Positions 53,067 to 61,811 of a stretch of 64,000 nt of DNA are shown one piece after another. This stretch comes from JASLDZ01 sp964242625. GTDB taxonomy: Bacteria; Pseudomonadota; Alphaproteobacteria; Caulobacterales; Caulobacteraceae. Numbering within the stretch: position 1 is the first letter of the stretch; every line of letters begins with the position of its first letter. The stretch covers positions 27,506 through 91,505 of the forward strand of contig CAXTAO010000009.1 in assembly GCA_964242625.1 (NCBI GenBank). Direction: 5' to 3'. The position numbers and the translations under genes are program-made. The notes beneath the pieces are model-generated. The model worked only from the letters and a program-made list of their open reading frames with translations, was not told the origin of the DNA and searched no databases.

Positions 53067-55277
53067 TCATCCCTGGATGCGCGAGAAGTCGGCCACCCGA
53101 TCGGCCGCCGCGCGGAACTCTATCAAGAGGCGCAGCCGGTCGAGCCGCACCTCCGGATCGGGATCGTTGACCAGCACGCGGTCGAAGAAGGCGTCCACCG
53201 GCCTGCGCAGCGCGGCGAGCGCGGTCATCGCGCGGGCGAAGTCCTCGGTCCCCAGCGCCTGCTGGACCTCTGACAACGCTGTCCGCAAGCCTTGTTGCAG
53301 CGCGACCTCTTCGGGCGGCGCGTCGGCGCGCTCGGACGGCGCTTCGCCCGGCGCCGGCAGGGCCGCGCCCTTCTTCTCCTCCGCGCGCAGGATGTTGGCC
53401 GCGCGGGTGTAGCCGGCGAGAAGGTTCGCCCCGTCCTCGGTGGTCAGGAAGTCGGAGAGCGCCTCGACACGCGCCACCACGCGCACGAGGTCGTCGTCAC
53501 CCTGCGCGAAAACCGCGTCCACGAGGTCGTAGCGGCGACCTTCGTCGCTAAGCAGGACCTTCAGGCGGTCCGCAAGAAATCCGAGTATCTCTTTCGATGA
53601 TGCCGAAGGCAGCACATTCTCGTACTGCTTAGCAATATTAGCTCGCGCCTCTTCGTCCACCCTCACTGATCGATCGATCTGATCTCGCAAAGGGCCAAGG
53701 TCGGCAGCAACAATCGACCTCGCGGATCCCTTGATCTGTCGGCTTCGAAGCCTCTCACCTTCGTCAATCAGAATGCGAATGTGCGCCCGGTTTAGGTACG
53801 GCCCTAGCCTGCGACGCCGCCCTGTAGCTAAGACTAGCCGGATCACCCCCAGCGCCGCCCGTCGCAGCGCGTACGGGTCCTTCGAGCCGGTCGGCTTCTC
53901 GTCGATGGCGAAGAAGGCGACCAGCGTATCGAGCTTGTCGGCGAGGGCCACGGCGACCGTCACCGGGTCAGTGGGCACGGCGTCGCTCGGGCCTACGGGC
54001 TTGTAGTGATCGCGCACGGCGCGCCACACCGCTTCGGGCTCGCCCGCGGCCTGCGCGTAATAGCCGCCCATGATCCCCTGCAGCTCGGGGAACTCGCCCA
54101 CCATGGCCGAGGCGAGGTCGGCCTTGGCGAGACGGGCGGCACGCTCGGCGAGGTCGGGGTCGGCGCCGACCGCGGGAGCCAGCTCGCGCGCGAGCGCGGC
54201 GATCCGCTCCACCCGCTCGGCCAGGGAGCCCAGCTTGGCGTGGAAGGTCACCCCGCGCAGCTTCTCGTTCCACCGCTCGAACGCGCCGGGCTTGCGGTCC
54301 TCGTCCCAGAAGAAGCGCGCGTCGTTGAGGCGGGCCGACAGCACCCGCGCATTGCCGGCGGCGAGCTGGGCTCCGCCGTCGGCCGCCTCGACGTTGGCCA
54401 CCACCACGAAGTGCGGCGCGAGCCCTGCCTTACCCGGGCGGCGCACGGCGAAATACTTCTGGTGGCTGCGCATGGAGGTGCGGATCACCTCGGGCGGCAG
54501 GTCGAGGAAGCCTGCGTCCATGGCGCCCAGCACGGGGACGGGCCATTCAGCAAGCCCCGCCACCTCGTCCAGCAGGCTCTCGTCATCCACGAGCTCGAGC
54601 CCGTGTTCGGCGCAGAGGGCGCGGGCGCCGTCAAGGATGCGGGCGCGGCGGTCGGCGGCGTCCAGCACCACGAATTCGTGGAGAAGCGCCGTGCGATAGT
54701 CGTCGAAGCCTGTCACCGCGAAGGGCCGCCCGCGCGCGCCCATGAAGCGATGCCCGCGCGTGCAGTCGGCAGCGGTGATCCCGTCGACCTCGAAAGGGAC
54801 CACCCGCCCGTTGAACAGGAACAGCACGCTCTTCAGCGGGCGCACCCAGCGGAAGGCGCTCTCGCCCGAGCGCATGGACTTGGGCCACGGGAAGGCGCGC
54901 ATCACCTCGCCCAGCGCCTCGGCGGCGATCTCCGGCGTGGGGCGGCCGGGGGTGTGCTGCACCGCGTAGAGCACGCCGTCGCGCTCGCTCAGCGCCTCGC
55001 GCGCGAGCCCCGTTTTGCGAAGGAAGCCCTCCATCGCCTGGGGCGGGGCCGTGGCCTTGGGGCCCTTCAGCTCGTCGGTGCGGTCGGGCGTGGCGACGGG
55101 CAGGTCGGCTGCGTGCAGCGTCAGCCGGCGCGGCCCGGCGTAGGCCGCGAGCCCGTCCGCCGGCAGCCCCGCCGCCCGCAGCCGCTCGCCCATCAGCCGC
55201 AGGAGGTCGCGCGCCGCGCCCGCCTGCATGCGCGCGGGGATCTCCTCCGACAGGAGCTCGAGGAGGAGTTCGGGCAT
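53067..55277 (-). CDS. glyS: Glycyl-tRNA synthetase beta subunit
   Basis: A 736-residue beta subunit, longer than the roughly 690 of E. coli. It begins MPELLLELLSEEIPARMQ and has DELKGPKATAPPQAMEGFLRKTGL, ESAFRWVRPLKSVLFLFNG, the HD-region ALVLADKLDTLVAFF-like segment DPVTVAVALADKLDTLVAFF, and SKDPYALRRAALGVIRLVL, then an anticodon-recognition part ending in RLLIEFRAAADRVADFSRIQG. Residues about 485-570 (DNA about 53560-53840) replace the usual short linker by a longer, lower-GC stretch with genome-atypical codons, but the frame stays open. Separated by 1 bp from glyQ. Confidence 0.95.
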   Translation of the reverse strand: MPELLLELLSEEIPARMQAGAARDLLRLMGERLRAAGLPADGLAAYAGPRRLTLHAADLPVATPDRTDELKGPKATAPPQAMEGFLRKTGLAREALSERDGVLYAVQHTPGRPTPEIAAEALGEVMRAFPWPKSMRSGESAFRWVRPLKSVLFLFNGRVVPFEVDGITAADCTRGHRFMGARGRPFAVTGFDDYRTALLHEFVVLDAADRRARILDGARALCAEHGLELVDDESLLDEVAGLAEWPVPVLGAMDAGFLDLPPEVIRTSMRSHQKYFAVRRPGKAGLAPHFVVVANVEAADGGAQLAAGNARVLSARLNDARFFWDEDRKPGAFERWNEKLRGVTFHAKLGSLAERVERIAALARELAPAVGADPDLAERAARLAKADLASAMVGEFPELQGIMGGYYAQAAGEPEAVWRAVRDHYKPVGPSDAVPTDPVTVAVALADKLDTLVAFFAIDEKPTGSKDPYALRRAALGVIRLVLATGRRRRLGPYLNRAHIRILIDEGERLRSRQIKGSARSIVAADLGPLRDQIDRSVRVDEEARANIAKQYENVLPSASSKEILGFLADRLKVLLSDEGRRYDLVDAVFAQGDDDLVRVVARVEALSDFLTTEDGANLLAGYTRAANILRAEEKKGAALPAPGEAPSERADAPPEEVALQQGLRTALSEVQQALGTEDFARAMTALAALRRPVDAFFDRVLVNDPDPEVRLDRLRLLIEFRAAADRVADFSRIQG

Positions 55278-55278
55278 G

Positions 55279-56175
55279 TCAGGCGGCCGCGTCGAGCGCG
55301 ACCTGGGCCTCGGCGCACGCCTTCACGAGCGTGCGGATGCGGCCGATATAGCTGGCGCGCTCGGCCACCGCGATCGCGCCGCGCGCGTCGAGAAGGTTGA
55401 ACAAGTGGCTGGCCTTGAGCGCCCGATCGTAGGCCGGCAGCACCAAGGGCTGGCCCTGCGGCCCGGTGGCGGCGAGCGCGCGGGCCGACTCGCGCTCCAT
55501 GTCCTCGAACTGGCGGCGGAGCATGTCGACGTCGGCGACCTCGAAGTTGTAGGCCGAGTTCTCGCGCTCGTTCTCGAGGAACACCTCGCCGTAGGTCAGG
55601 CCGGCGTCGTTGAAGCGCAGGTCGTACACTCGATCGACACCCTGGACGTACATGGCGAGCCGCTCCAGCCCGTAGGTCAGTTCGCCCGACACCGTGCCGA
55701 CATCCAGCCCGCCGACGCCCTGGAAGTAGGTGTACTGCGTCACCTCCATGCCGTCGCACCACACCTCCCAGCCGAGACCCCAGGCGCCGACGGTGGGGTT
55801 CTCCCAATCGTCCTCCACGAAGCGGATGTCGTGCACGCCGGGGTCGATGCCGATGGCCTCCAGCGAGCGGAGATAGAGGTCCTGCAAGTCCGGCGGGTTG
55901 GGCTTCAGGATGACCTGGAACTGGTAGTAGTGCTGCAGCCGGTTGGGGTTCTCGCCATAGCGCCCGTCCCCCGGCCGGCGCGACGGCTGCACGTAGGCGG
56001 CGCGCCAGGGCTTGCATCCCAGCGCCCGCAAGACGGTCGCCGGATGGAGCGTGCCCGCCCCCACCTCCACGTCGTAGGGCTGCAGGAGGGCGCACCCCTG
56101 AGCGCCCCAGTAACGCTGCAGGGAGAGTATCAGGTCCTGAAACGACAGGGACGCGGGAGGCTCGCCGGCGGGCAT
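55279..56175 (-). CDS. glyQ: Glycyl-tRNA synthetase alpha subunit
   Basis: The alpha subunit carries the class II catalytic core. The 298-residue protein begins with SFQDLILSLQRYWGAQGCAL and continues GAGTLHPATVLRALGCKPWRAAYVQPSRRPGDGRYGENPNRL in overlapping pieces, YYQFQVILKPNPPDLQDLYL, GLGWEVWCDGMEVTQYTYFQ and TYGLERLAMYVQGVD, all standard. It heads the glyQ-glyS-ppdK cluster. GGGAGG-like AGGGACGCGGGAGG sequence lies just before the start. Confidence 0.97.
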   Translation of the reverse strand: MPAGEPPASLSFQDLILSLQRYWGAQGCALLQPYDVEVGAGTLHPATVLRALGCKPWRAAYVQPSRRPGDGRYGENPNRLQHYYQFQVILKPNPPDLQDLYLRSLEAIGIDPGVHDIRFVEDDWENPTVGAWGLGWEVWCDGMEVTQYTYFQGVGGLDVGTVSGELTYGLERLAMYVQGVDRVYDLRFNDAGLTYGEVFLENERENSAYNFEVADVDMLRRQFEDMERESARALAATGPQGQPLVLPAYDRALKASHLFNLLDARGAIAVAERASYIGRIRTLVKACAEAQVALDAAA

Positions 56176-56295
56176 CGGCTGGGAACGGGCTCGTTGTGCA
56201 GATGCGAAGAGGGCGGGAGCGAGACCCTACGCCCCGCCGCCCGCCCCTTCAAGAACGGCCCCGCCCTCCGCAGAGGGCCGGCCCTGCGTCGGCGA

Positions 56296-57168
56296 TCAGC
56301 CGCCGCTGCGCTTCTTCTTCGACTTGGAGGCCGTCGCCTTGGTGCTCGTGGTGGTCGAGCTGGTGGCGGCCGTTGCGTCTGTAGTCGTCGCGGCCGCGGC
56401 GGTCACGGGCGGCGGCGTGTAGGACGGCGACAGCACCTGGTCGATCACGAACACCGTGCCGTTGGACGCCTTGACGTCGGGCTGCAGCACGCTCGCGCCG
56501 TCGACCTTGATGGAGCCCGACGAGCCGTCGAGGTGCACCTGCTTGCCCGTGGCCACCGTCGCCACGTTGGTGGCCGAGTGGTTCAGGAGCTGGGCCGAGG
56601 TGATCGGCGTGTTCACCACGTGCAGCAGCACGAGCTGCTGTAGCTGGCTGGCGTTGGCGGGCTGCATCAGCGTCTGCAGCTGCTCGGGCGGCAGGGCCGC
56701 GAAGGCGGCGTCCGTGGGCGCGAACACCGTCAAGGCGCCCGGGCGCTGGAGGACGCTGGTCAGGTTGGTGGCGGTGACCGCCTTGAGGAGGGTGGTGAAC
56801 TGGCCGCTCGCCTGCAGCACGGCGACGAGGGTCTGGCCCGGCGCGGCGGTGATCTGGCGGAATGGCGCGCCGGCGGAGGCCCCCGTGGTGGCGGTGGTGG
56901 TCGTCGTGGTGCTCGTCGTGGAGCCCGGCTGAGCCATGGTCCCGGTCGAGTTGGTCATGGCGCCCGTGCCGTTGGACATGCCCGACATGCCGGTGGCCCC
57001 GGTCTGGTCGGGGGTCGCGCCGGGCTGGGTCGCGCCCGCCGACATGGCGCCCGAGGCCGACCCGGTCTGCGCCGCGCCCGTGGGGGTGGCGGTCGTGGTC
57101 TGGGCGAGGGCCGCCCCGGCGACGAAGGCGCACGCCGCGGAGGCGAGCAGGGTACGGGTCAGGTGCAT
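56296..57168 (-). CDS. Fasciclin (FAS1) domain secreted protein
   Basis: A 290-residue secreted protein: signal peptide (about 1-22, ALAQT), a Thr/Gly/Ser-rich repeat-like stretch (residues about 25-100), one FAS1 domain (LVAVLQASGQFTTLLKAVTA, ALTVFAPTDAAFAALPPEQL, LLHVVNTPITSAQL, HLDGSSGSIKVDGASVLQPDV, NGTVFVIDQVL) and a Thr/Ala-rich tail ending KSKKKRSGG. FAS1 proteins mediate adhesion. GGAGAG five bases ahead supports ATG 57168; an upstream start in the same frame has no signal peptide pattern. Confidence 0.9.
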   Translation of the reverse strand: MHLTRTLLASAACAFVAGAALAQTTTATPTGAAQTGSASGAMSAGATQPGATPDQTGATGMSGMSNGTGAMTNSTGTMAQPGSTTSTTTTTTATTGASAGAPFRQITAAPGQTLVAVLQASGQFTTLLKAVTATNLTSVLQRPGALTVFAPTDAAFAALPPEQLQTLMQPANASQLQQLVLLHVVNTPITSAQLLNHSATNVATVATGKQVHLDGSSGSIKVDGASVLQPDVKASNGTVFVIDQVLSPSYTPPPVTAAAATTTDATAATSSTTTSTKATASKSKKKRSGG

Positions 57169-57225
57169 TGGTTCTCTCCGAACTGGCGCGCGAAAGGTGC
57201 GGCGTCGAGTTGGCAAGCGCCCGAG

Positions 57226-58164
57226 CTACGGCCGAGGTTCCCCTTCGCCCGGCCGCTCCCAGGGTCCGCCGAGGCGGCAGGCGCGCACCCACCAGCCGAG
57301 GCCGGGCCCGTCCGCGAGCGCCGCGGCGGCGCGTCGCGCGTCCTCGGCGCTCGCCGTCAGCCCCCAGGCGGTCGCGCCCGAGCCCGACAAGCGCGCGAGC
57401 GCAATCTCAGGGCGGGCGCGCAGCGCCTCCAGCACCTCGCGGACCGCGGGCTGCACCCCCGCCGCGGGGGCTTCGAGGTCGTTGCGCGCCCTACCGAGCG
57501 CGTCCACCCACGCCTCAAGATCCAGGCCCGGCGGGAGCGGGGCGGGCGCGGGCGACCCCCGCGCGCCCGCGGCGTCGTAGGCGCGGTAGACCGCGCCGGT
57601 CGAACACGGCCGCCGCGGGTTGACCAGCACCGCATGGAGCGTCGGCAGGCGCGGCGGCTCGGCCAGCAGGTCGCCACGCCCCGTGCCGAGCACCGGGCGC
57701 GCGCGCAGGCAGGCGGGGCCGTCCGCCCCGAGCTCCGCGGCGACCTGCTCCAGCTCAGCGTCGGCGACGTCGGGCGCCCGGGCCCCGCGCGCCAGCCGCA
57801 ACGCCGCGCCCGCGTCGGAGGAGCCGCCCCCCAGGCCCGCCGCGACGGGCAGGGCCTTGTCGAGCACGAAGCGCGCGTCTGGCTCGACCGGCACTCCCGC
57901 ACGGCGCAACAACAGGCGCACGCCGCGCAGCACGAGGTTGTCGGCCGCATCCTCGCCCGCGAGCGCGCCGGCGAACTCGCCCGCGACGTCGAGCGTCAGC
58001 CCCGAGCCCGGCGCGCCCGGCTCCAGCCGCACGCGGTCGCCCACATCGGCGAACACCATGAGCGAGGACAGCGGATGGTAGCCGTCGGGCGTGGGCGCGC
58101 CGACGTGCAGATAGAGGTTCACCTTGGCGGGCGCGAACGCCCAGCCCTCGACGGCGGCGCTCAC
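57226..58164 (-). CDS. ispE: 4-diphosphocytidyl-2-C-methyl-D-erythritol kinase
   Basis: IspE phosphorylates CDP-methylerythritol in the non-mevalonate isoprenoid pathway. The 312-residue GHMP kinase has AFAPAKVNLYLHVGAPTPDGYHPLSSLMVFAD in overlapping pieces at the N terminus, the phosphate loop LPVAAGLGGGSSDAGAALRL, GADGPACLRARPVLGTGRGD and ARLSGSGATAWGL. GTG 58164 overlaps the TPR gene stop (GTGA), so the two are translationally coupled. It is somewhat longer than E. coli IspE because of Pro/Ala-rich insertions. Confidence 0.93.
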   Translation of the reverse strand: MSAAVEGWAFAPAKVNLYLHVGAPTPDGYHPLSSLMVFADVGDRVRLEPGAPGSGLTLDVAGEFAGALAGEDAADNLVLRGVRLLLRRAGVPVEPDARFVLDKALPVAAGLGGGSSDAGAALRLARGARAPDVADAELEQVAAELGADGPACLRARPVLGTGRGDLLAEPPRLPTLHAVLVNPRRPCSTGAVYRAYDAAGARGSPAPAPLPPGLDLEAWVDALGRARNDLEAPAAGVQPAVREVLEALRARPEIALARLSGSGATAWGLTASAEDARRAAAALADGPGLGWWVRACRLGGPWERPGEGEPRP

Positions 58165-59891
58165 GTGGAGGTGGCGGGTCCGGTCGCCGTGCGCAGCTTG
58201 CGCTCCACCGCCGCGCGCAGCTTGGCGTCGGGGTCGAGCGACAGCACGCGCCGCCACTGATAGGCGGCCTCCGTGCGGCGGCCCGCGCGGGCGTAGGCGT
58301 CGCCCAGGTGGTCGTTGACGTCGGGGTCGGCGGGGGCGAGCCCGACTGCGCGCTCCAGGTCGCGCACGGCGCCGCGGGTGTCGCCCAGCCGATAGCGCGC
58401 CCAACCCACCGAGTCGGCGATGGCCCCGTCCTCCGGCTGGACGGCGGCCGCCTTTTCGAGGAGCGCCAGGGCCTCGGTCAGGTGCTCGCCGCGGTCGGCC
58501 CAGGCGAAGCCCAGATAGTTCAGCATCTCGGCGTTGTCGGGCTGCAGGGCGACCGCGCGCCGGAGATCGGCCTCGGCCTCGGGCCAGCGGCCCGCGCGTT
58601 CGAGGAGCGTGCCGCGCAGGAAGACCAGCCGCGCCGAGTCGGAGTTCTTGGCGTCGGGGGCGAGGCCGCGCACCAGCCGATCGGCCGAGGCCACCGCCTC
58701 GTCGTAGCGGCCCGCGTCGCGCAGCAGCTCGGCATAGACCTCTTGGATCGCAGGATCGGCCGGAGCCGCGCGGGCCGCCTCGCCGGCGAGCTGCAGCGCC
58801 CCCGCCTTGTCGCCCCGCGCGTTCAGCGCGACCGCCAAGCGTCCGGCCGCGCCGGCGTGCTCGGGCTGGTCGGCGCGGACCTGGCGCCAAGCCCATTCGG
58901 CGTCGGGCGCGTCGCCGCCCGACTGCAGGGCGTCGCCGACCGCCAGCCAGGCGGAGGCGAGCGCCGGGTCGAGCCGCAGCGCCAGGCGCAGGTAGATGAC
59001 GCCGACCTCGGGCTGGCGGTGGGCGGCGAAGCCCTCGGCCGGGGCGACCAGCGCCTCGGCCGCCGCCTGCAGCGGCGTCGGCTGCGGCGGGGCTGCGCCG
59101 TTGGCGGCCACGCGCGACAAGGCCTGCAGGAGCGCCGGGTCGGACGGGGCCTTGGCCAGCGCCGCGGCGTAGATCTTCAGCGCCTCGGGGCGTCGGTCGC
59201 GCCGCTCCAGGAACCCGCCCCAGGCGAGCACCGCCCCGCCCCGCTCGAAGGCGGAGCGGTAGGCGGCCTCGGCCTCGCCGCGCCGGCCCAGCCGCTCCAA
59301 GAGGCGGGCGCGGTTGAGCGCCTGCCCGCGCTCGGCCAGGAGGTCGCCGGGCTTGGCCGCCCCTTCGGGCAGGACGGGCGTCGCCCCCGCCAGGAGCTCG
59401 GCCCAGGGCAGGAGCGCCTGGGCGCCGCCCGCGTGAGGCCCCGTGGACGCGGCGGCCAGCGCCGTGCGCGCCGCGCGCGCATGGCCGCGCGCCATCTCAG
59501 ACACGCCGGTGGCCAGGGCCCCCATGGAGGCCAACCCGTCGCCGTTGGCGACGGCGGGCGTGGCGAAGGGGACCGCCTCGTCCACCCGGCCGGCCAGGAG
59601 GTTGGCGGTGAAGGCGCGGTCGCGCAGCGCGGTGTCGTCCGGGTCCGAGCGGCTGGCGCGCGCGAGATAGGCCGCCGCCTCGTCGCCCGCGCCGAGGTTG
59701 AGCGCCGTCTCGCCCGCGAGGTAGAGGCCGTAGGTGGAGGCGTCGCCGTCGTCGGTCGCCGAGCGCAGCGCAGGGGCGGCTTCGGCGGTCGGGCCGGGCG
59801 GCGGGGAGGCGGTGGCGCAGGCCGCCAGCGCAAGCGCCGTCGCCGCGGCGATGCAGGCGGCGAGGGCGGGGCGGCGCGACAGGAGACGCAT
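58161..59891 (-). CDS. TPR-repeat lipoprotein
   Basis: A 576-residue protein with a lipoprotein signal (LALAAC at about 23-28). It is built of tetratricopeptide repeats; clear ones include GEAEAAYRSAFERGGAVLAW, PEVGVIYLRLALRLDPALASAWLAVGDALQ in pieces, GRWPEAEADLRRAVALQPDN, EHLTEALALLEKAAAVQPED and DTRGAVRDLERAVGLAPADP. It probably scaffolds a complex at the outer or inner membrane. AAGGAG supports ATG 59891; the longer upstream reading has no signal peptide. It precedes ispE directly, an arrangement seen in alphaproteobacteria. Confidence 0.9.
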   Translation of the reverse strand: MRLLSRRPALAACIAAATALALAACATASPPPGPTAEAAPALRSATDDGDASTYGLYLAGETALNLGAGDEAAAYLARASRSDPDDTALRDRAFTANLLAGRVDEAVPFATPAVANGDGLASMGALATGVSEMARGHARAARTALAAASTGPHAGGAQALLPWAELLAGATPVLPEGAAKPGDLLAERGQALNRARLLERLGRRGEAEAAYRSAFERGGAVLAWGGFLERRDRRPEALKIYAAALAKAPSDPALLQALSRVAANGAAPPQPTPLQAAAEALVAPAEGFAAHRQPEVGVIYLRLALRLDPALASAWLAVGDALQSGGDAPDAEWAWRQVRADQPEHAGAAGRLAVALNARGDKAGALQLAGEAARAAPADPAIQEVYAELLRDAGRYDEAVASADRLVRGLAPDAKNSDSARLVFLRGTLLERAGRWPEAEADLRRAVALQPDNAEMLNYLGFAWADRGEHLTEALALLEKAAAVQPEDGAIADSVGWARYRLGDTRGAVRDLERAVGLAPADPDVNDHLGDAYARAGRRTEAAYQWRRVLSLDPDAKLRAAVERKLRTATGPATST

Positions 59892-59948
59892 TCCGCTCCT
59901 TCCCACCGCCGGCGCGGCCGCGCAACCGCGCGGGCCCGTCACGCGCCC

Positions 59949-61670
59949 TCACATGTTCGGGTAGTTCGGCCCGCCCCCGCCCTCGGGCGTGGTCCACACG
60001 ATGTTGTGCGACGGATCCTTGATGTCGCAGGTTTTGCAGTGGACGCAGTTCTGCGCGTTGATCACGAAGCGCGGGTCGCTCTTCGCCGCCTCGTCAGCGT
60101 AAACCACCTCGTACACCGCCGCCGGGCAGTACAGCCGCGCAGGCTCGCCGTACTTGGGCAGGTTCACCGCGATCGGGATCGAGGGATCGCGCAGCTTCAG
60201 GTGGCTCGGCTGGTCCTCCTCGTGGTTGGTGTTGGACAGGAACACCGAGGAGAGCTTGTCGAAGGTGAAGACGCCGTCGGGCTTCGGGTAGGCGATCGGC
60301 TTGTGCTGGGCGACGGTTTCAGTGGAGGCCGCGTCCGTCTTGCCGTGGCGCAGCGTGCCGAAGGGCGACCAGCCGCCGGTGAGCTGGTTCACCCACATGT
60401 CGATCCCGCCGAGCGGCACGCCCTTGACCGTGCCGAAGCGCGACCACAGCGGCTTCACATTGCGCACGCCGCGCAGCTCCTTGTGGATCGCGCTCTTGGC
60501 GTAGGCGGCGTCCAGCGGCAGCACATCCCCGCCGCGCCCGGCCTGGAGCGCCTCGAACGCGCAGTCGGCGGCGAGCACGCCCGAGCGCATGGCGTTGTGG
60601 CTGCCCTTGATGCGCGGGACGTTGAGCAAGCCCGCGCTGTCGCCCAGCTGCACCCCGCCGGGGAAGGCGAGCTTCGGCACGCTCTGGAACCCGCCCTCGC
60701 TGATCGCGCGGGCGCCGTAGGCGATCCGCTTGCCGCCTTCGAGATAGGGCCGGATCGCCGGGTGCGTCTTGAAGCGCTGGAACTCGTCGAAGGGCGACAG
60801 GAACGGGTTCTTGTAGTTCAGGTGCACGACGTACCCGATCGAGACGTAGTTCTCGCCGAAGTGGTACATCCACGAGCCGCCGCCCGTATCGTCCTTCAGC
60901 GGCCAGCCGAAGGAGTGCTGGACGAAGCCGGGCTGGAAGGCCGCATCCGGCACCTGCCACAGTTCCTTGATGCCCAGGCCGTACTTCTGGACGTCGCTCT
61001 CCGCGCACAGGCCGTACTCGCCCTGCACGATCTTGGAGAGCGACCCGCGCACCCCTTCGGCCAGGAAGACGTAGCGCCCCCTGAGCTCGATGCCGGGTTG
61101 GTAGTCGGGCTTGCGCTCGCCGGAGCGGCTGGTGCCGAAGACACCCGCGACCACGCCCACCACCGGCCGCACGCCCTGCGCGTCCGCCTCGCCGAACACG
61201 AGTTCGCTGGCGGACATGCCGGGATAGATCTCGACGCCCAGCCCCTCAGCCTCCCCGCCCAGCCACCGGCACAGGTTGGCGAGGGAGGTGACGTAGTTGC
61301 CGTGGTTCTTCATGAACTTGGGCATGGGCAGCCAGGAGATGTCGACCGATCCCTGCGGGCCCAGGTAGAGGAACTGGTCGCGCGTGACGGGCGTCTCCAG
61401 GGGCGCGCCCCGCGCCTTCCAGTCGGGGAAGAGCTCGGCCAAGCCGGCGGGATCGACTACCGCGCCCGAAAGGATGTGCGCGCCGACTTCCGACCCCTTC
61501 TCGAGGACCGCCACGCTGATCTCGGCCCCCGCCGCCGCCGCGCGCTGCTTCAGCCGGATGGCGGCGCCCAGGCCCGCGGGGCCCGCGCCGACGATCACCA
61601 CGTCGTACTCCATGCTCTCGCGCGGATCGGCCTCCGGGCCGAGCTCTTCCGCGACGATCTCCTCGGCCAT
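59949..61670 (-). CDS. Electron transfer flavoprotein-ubiquinone oxidoreductase
   Basis: ETF-QO passes electrons from acyl-CoA and other dehydrogenases, via ETF, into ubiquinone at the inner membrane. The 573-residue protein has the FAD motif DVVIVGAGPAGLGAAIRLKQ, GAHILSGAVVDPAGLAELFPDW, PMPKFMKNHGNYVTSL, FLAEGVRGSLSKIV, GGFQSVPKLAFPGGVQLGDSAGLLNVPRIKGSHNAM in pieces, and the C-terminal 4Fe-4S cysteines in INAQNCVHCKTCDIKDPSHN. It complements the enoyl-CoA hydratase and thiolase in the window for beta-oxidation. Divergent from the UDG-like gene. Confidence 0.97.
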   Translation of the reverse strand: MAEEIVAEELGPEADPRESMEYDVVIVGAGPAGLGAAIRLKQRAAAAGAEISVAVLEKGSEVGAHILSGAVVDPAGLAELFPDWKARGAPLETPVTRDQFLYLGPQGSVDISWLPMPKFMKNHGNYVTSLANLCRWLGGEAEGLGVEIYPGMSASELVFGEADAQGVRPVVGVVAGVFGTSRSGERKPDYQPGIELRGRYVFLAEGVRGSLSKIVQGEYGLCAESDVQKYGLGIKELWQVPDAAFQPGFVQHSFGWPLKDDTGGGSWMYHFGENYVSIGYVVHLNYKNPFLSPFDEFQRFKTHPAIRPYLEGGKRIAYGARAISEGGFQSVPKLAFPGGVQLGDSAGLLNVPRIKGSHNAMRSGVLAADCAFEALQAGRGGDVLPLDAAYAKSAIHKELRGVRNVKPLWSRFGTVKGVPLGGIDMWVNQLTGGWSPFGTLRHGKTDAASTETVAQHKPIAYPKPDGVFTFDKLSSVFLSNTNHEEDQPSHLKLRDPSIPIAVNLPKYGEPARLYCPAAVYEVVYADEAAKSDPRFVINAQNCVHCKTCDIKDPSHNIVWTTPEGGGGPNYPNM

Positions 61671-61811
61671 ATCGGCCCTTTCCGGCTTGAGCGGGTGCTG
61701 GGTGAACGGCCTTCATATCGGGGCGGGGGCGCCACAGGGTCAAGGCGCGGACGCCGGCGGTGCGCGGCCGCGGCTCCCCCGCTAGAGTGTCGCCGGCATG
61801 GCGATCGCCCC

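Noticed and set aside
53067..55277. glyS as a pseudogene or frameshifted gene because of its odd middle
   Set aside because: The frame is intact from start to stop, and both flanking conserved regions are in the same frame.
58308..61811. Upstream part of a 1448-codon plus-strand frame ending in the UDG-like protein
   Set aside because: It is antisense to the TPR and ETF-QO genes, which carry clear motifs; the real gene begins about 61812.
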